NCBI GenBank assembly: GCA_036362985.1
Contig: JAYGXS010000002.1
Coordinates: 10,705,731-10,769,730 of the forward strand
DNA from: Ligula intestinalis
Taxonomy: Eukaryota; Platyhelminthes; Cestoda; Diphyllobothriidea; Diphyllobothriidae
DNA: 64,000 bases
Direction: 5' to 3'
The notes beneath the pieces are model-generated. The model had not been told where the DNA came from. It searched no databases and was given only the letters and a program-made list of their open reading frames with translations. Below, in pieces: positions 62,320 through 64,000 of the stretch (its first letter is position 1; each line of letters begins with the position of its first letter). A program made the translations under genes and the position numbers.

Positions 62320-64000
62320 CTATAGGATAAAATATATGTTCATAGAATCTCCAGCAATACAAGGTGGAATGCGAACTGCATAGGATACACAGTTTCCACG
62401 ACAGTTTGGTTTATAGCTAACGATGTCCATGCCCGGTCATTATGGACAAAAAGATGGGGCACTTGGCGCTTATGACATAGAAGGAATCCCAACTTCCATC
62501 AACCCTAAGGTTCTAGGGCGGATAATTTGTGAACAATTTTCCTCGCGAACAAAAAAAAACTGTGATAGAAAAGCCTTTCAACACTATGGCCGCGAGATAG
62601 GCGAGAACTCATTTCCCGTGGTTTTTGGATTCGATAATTATCCTATGAATTAAATTTCTCAAAAGCCTCTGGGGTGCTGCTGTGCTGAGGGCATCCTCAA
62701 TTACCATGAATGAGCAACGTATCAGATGCCCAGAACGTAAGGAAAATACTTTGTTTCCTGCCTCAAATACAAAGTGCTCATGAACTTGATAATTAGTGAA
62801 TATATGAGCATCGCCGATCTGGTAGAGGAACAATTAACTTCCACTTCGCCCTGGAGCACACAATTAGAGCCCGCGCAGGCAGTCACATAGCGACTAATGA
62901 GATATGATGGAGTAGATCCGACAAGGCAAAAGGAGACCACAATGGCCATTTCTGGGTTGTTAGCCGTTATTAGCCAGTCATACCTCATCTCAAGGGTTCA
63001 TTGATAATCAGTTTATAAATTAACTTTGCCAAGCATGTGGGACGCTGTTATTCTAAAGGCATCATCAATTACCATGAATGAGCTACTAACCCCATGCCCA
63101 GAACGTGAGAAAAATACTTCGGCTTCTGTTTAAAATCCAGGGTGCTCATGAGCTAATAACAGGATAAATTCCGACTAAGTTACAGTCAGTTTTTGCTTAC
63201 CTATTACTCCCATTAAGAATTTGCTATCTGAGAAGCCTGAGAGTAGTAAATCGGGAAAGAAATTGTTTGTAGATTCCCAACGCTCGACTGTGCTCCTGCA
63301 AACCTCGATTGCACACGTCCATCATCACATCGATATTCGAATAAGAAAATAGTTCGGGGACAGCAAATGTAGAAATTGTCCGAAGTAACTTTTACCTTAC
63401 AGGCCTCTTTTTGACATAGAGGGCTATGGGAGACCACATTCCTCAACCCTAACCTTATCCACTCATTAAAAACAAATTACCAGTACTAGAGGTAAGTCCT
63501 TCTGCACTTAACTAAAGGCAGCTTCTGGAGCGGTAATAACAGTGGCTGGCAAACGTTCCATCTGTTTTGCCTTCTGAAAAAAATGCCAATCAATTCTAGC
63601 AAAAAAACTGGGAGACATTAGGGCAATGCCAATCAGAGAATGCGTATGTGATAATGTAGGCATTAGCGCAGCCCTCTGGATCAATAGCAGTCTAAGAAAG
63701 TGCGTGAAACGCCAGGTTTTTCAAGACAGCTAATTGAGCCCTAAAGTACGGGGTGATTAACGCAGCCTAGCCCAGTCCAGCCTAGGAATTCCAATATAAT
63801 TAAGTTGGTTTGGCAGATTTGCTCAATTTGAACCCGCGCATTAAAGAAAGCCTTTGCCAGAGGCTACTGCTCTACCGCTAAGCTACAAACGCCCGCTTCA
63901 CGCCATGAGTTTAATCACACTTGGATCGATATTACCCGCCCAACTTTACCACCCATATGGAATCCACCAATATGAAACAGCGAGCTGACTGCCCAAACGG
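62320..64000. other. TRAK upstream intron with local repeats
   Basis: 62,650-62,790 and 63,022-63,155 are direct copies (catcntcaattaccatgaat, gcccagaacgt-agaaaatact, gtgctcatga). 62,925-62,995 is a fragment of the 56-kb SINE family (caatggccatttctgg). No TRAK exon was identified. Confidence 0.5.
63825..63895 (-). repeat. tRNA-like unit (pseudogene or SINE head)
   Basis: The minus strand reads cgtttgtagcttagcggtag, then agcagtagcctctggcaaag and gcgggttcaaatt. Box A and box B are recognisable and AGCCT-CTGGCAA-AGGCT could be an anticodon arm (anticodon GGC). The acceptor and T stems do not pair, so it is not a functional tRNA. Confidence 0.45.

Noticed and set aside
63240..63330. Minus-strand stretch VMMDVCNRGLQEHSRALGIY as an upstream TRAK exon
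   Set aside because: No usable acceptor lies at its start and it does not resemble the first HAP1_N helices; it is probably chance.
63825..63895. tRNA-Ala (GGC) gene on the minus strand
   Set aside because: A plausible anticodon loop can be drawn, but acceptor and T stems fail and this anticodon is rare in eukaryotes.

Overview
This is eukaryotic, animal-type DNA: intron-rich genes whose exons join in phase across GT-AG borders, set in a dense field of retroelement debris. Penelope-like elements (PLEs) of several subfamilies, an RTE-type non-LTR retrotransposon and tRNA-headed SINEs dominate. This mix, with an invertebrate-type mitochondrial-adaptor gene, fits a flatworm, perhaps a pseudophyllidean tapeworm. 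The taxonomic call is inference from repeat style, not from a marker gene.

Two protein genes converge. From the left edge to 19,611 (+) run the last seven exons (about 707 codons) of a low-complexity, SQ/TQ-rich protein with a GILR...RVSF double PP1-docking motif. I read it as the C-terminal half of a RIF1 homologue, whose known role is recruiting protein phosphatase 1 to control replication timing and DNA repair. From 62,319 down to 29,350 (-) run at least ten exons of a TRAK/Milton (HAP1_N coiled-coil) homologue, the adaptor that links kinesin and dynein to Miro on mitochondria. Its 5' end lies beyond the right edge. About 9.7 kb of intergenic, repeat-derived DNA (19.6-29.35 kb) separates the two stop codons.

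The introns hold the mobile DNA. Intron 5 of the RIF1-like gene (7.5-17.5 kb) has a nearly full-length but broken RTE element (10.86-14.19 kb), PLE tails, a MITE with long inverted ends and a fold-back repeat. The TRAK introns hold PLE copies at 37.9-39.2, 43.2-45.2, 51.1-52.4, 52.5-53.35 and 54.26-55.97 kb, a Tigger/pogo-type MITE at 49.70-49.88 kb and an inverted SINE pair at 56.0-56.4 kb.

The most interesting signal is at the PLE 3' ends. Different subfamilies share a CUGANGA-hairpin-GAAA module just before an AATAAA-like signal. The hairpin arms differ between copies while pairing is kept, which points to a structured RNA with a hammerhead-ribozyme core. Three PLE insertions share one geometry, a 5'-truncated copy with an inverted piece of its own 3' end on its 5' side. 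One of these has two 772-bp arms that are about 99.5% identical.
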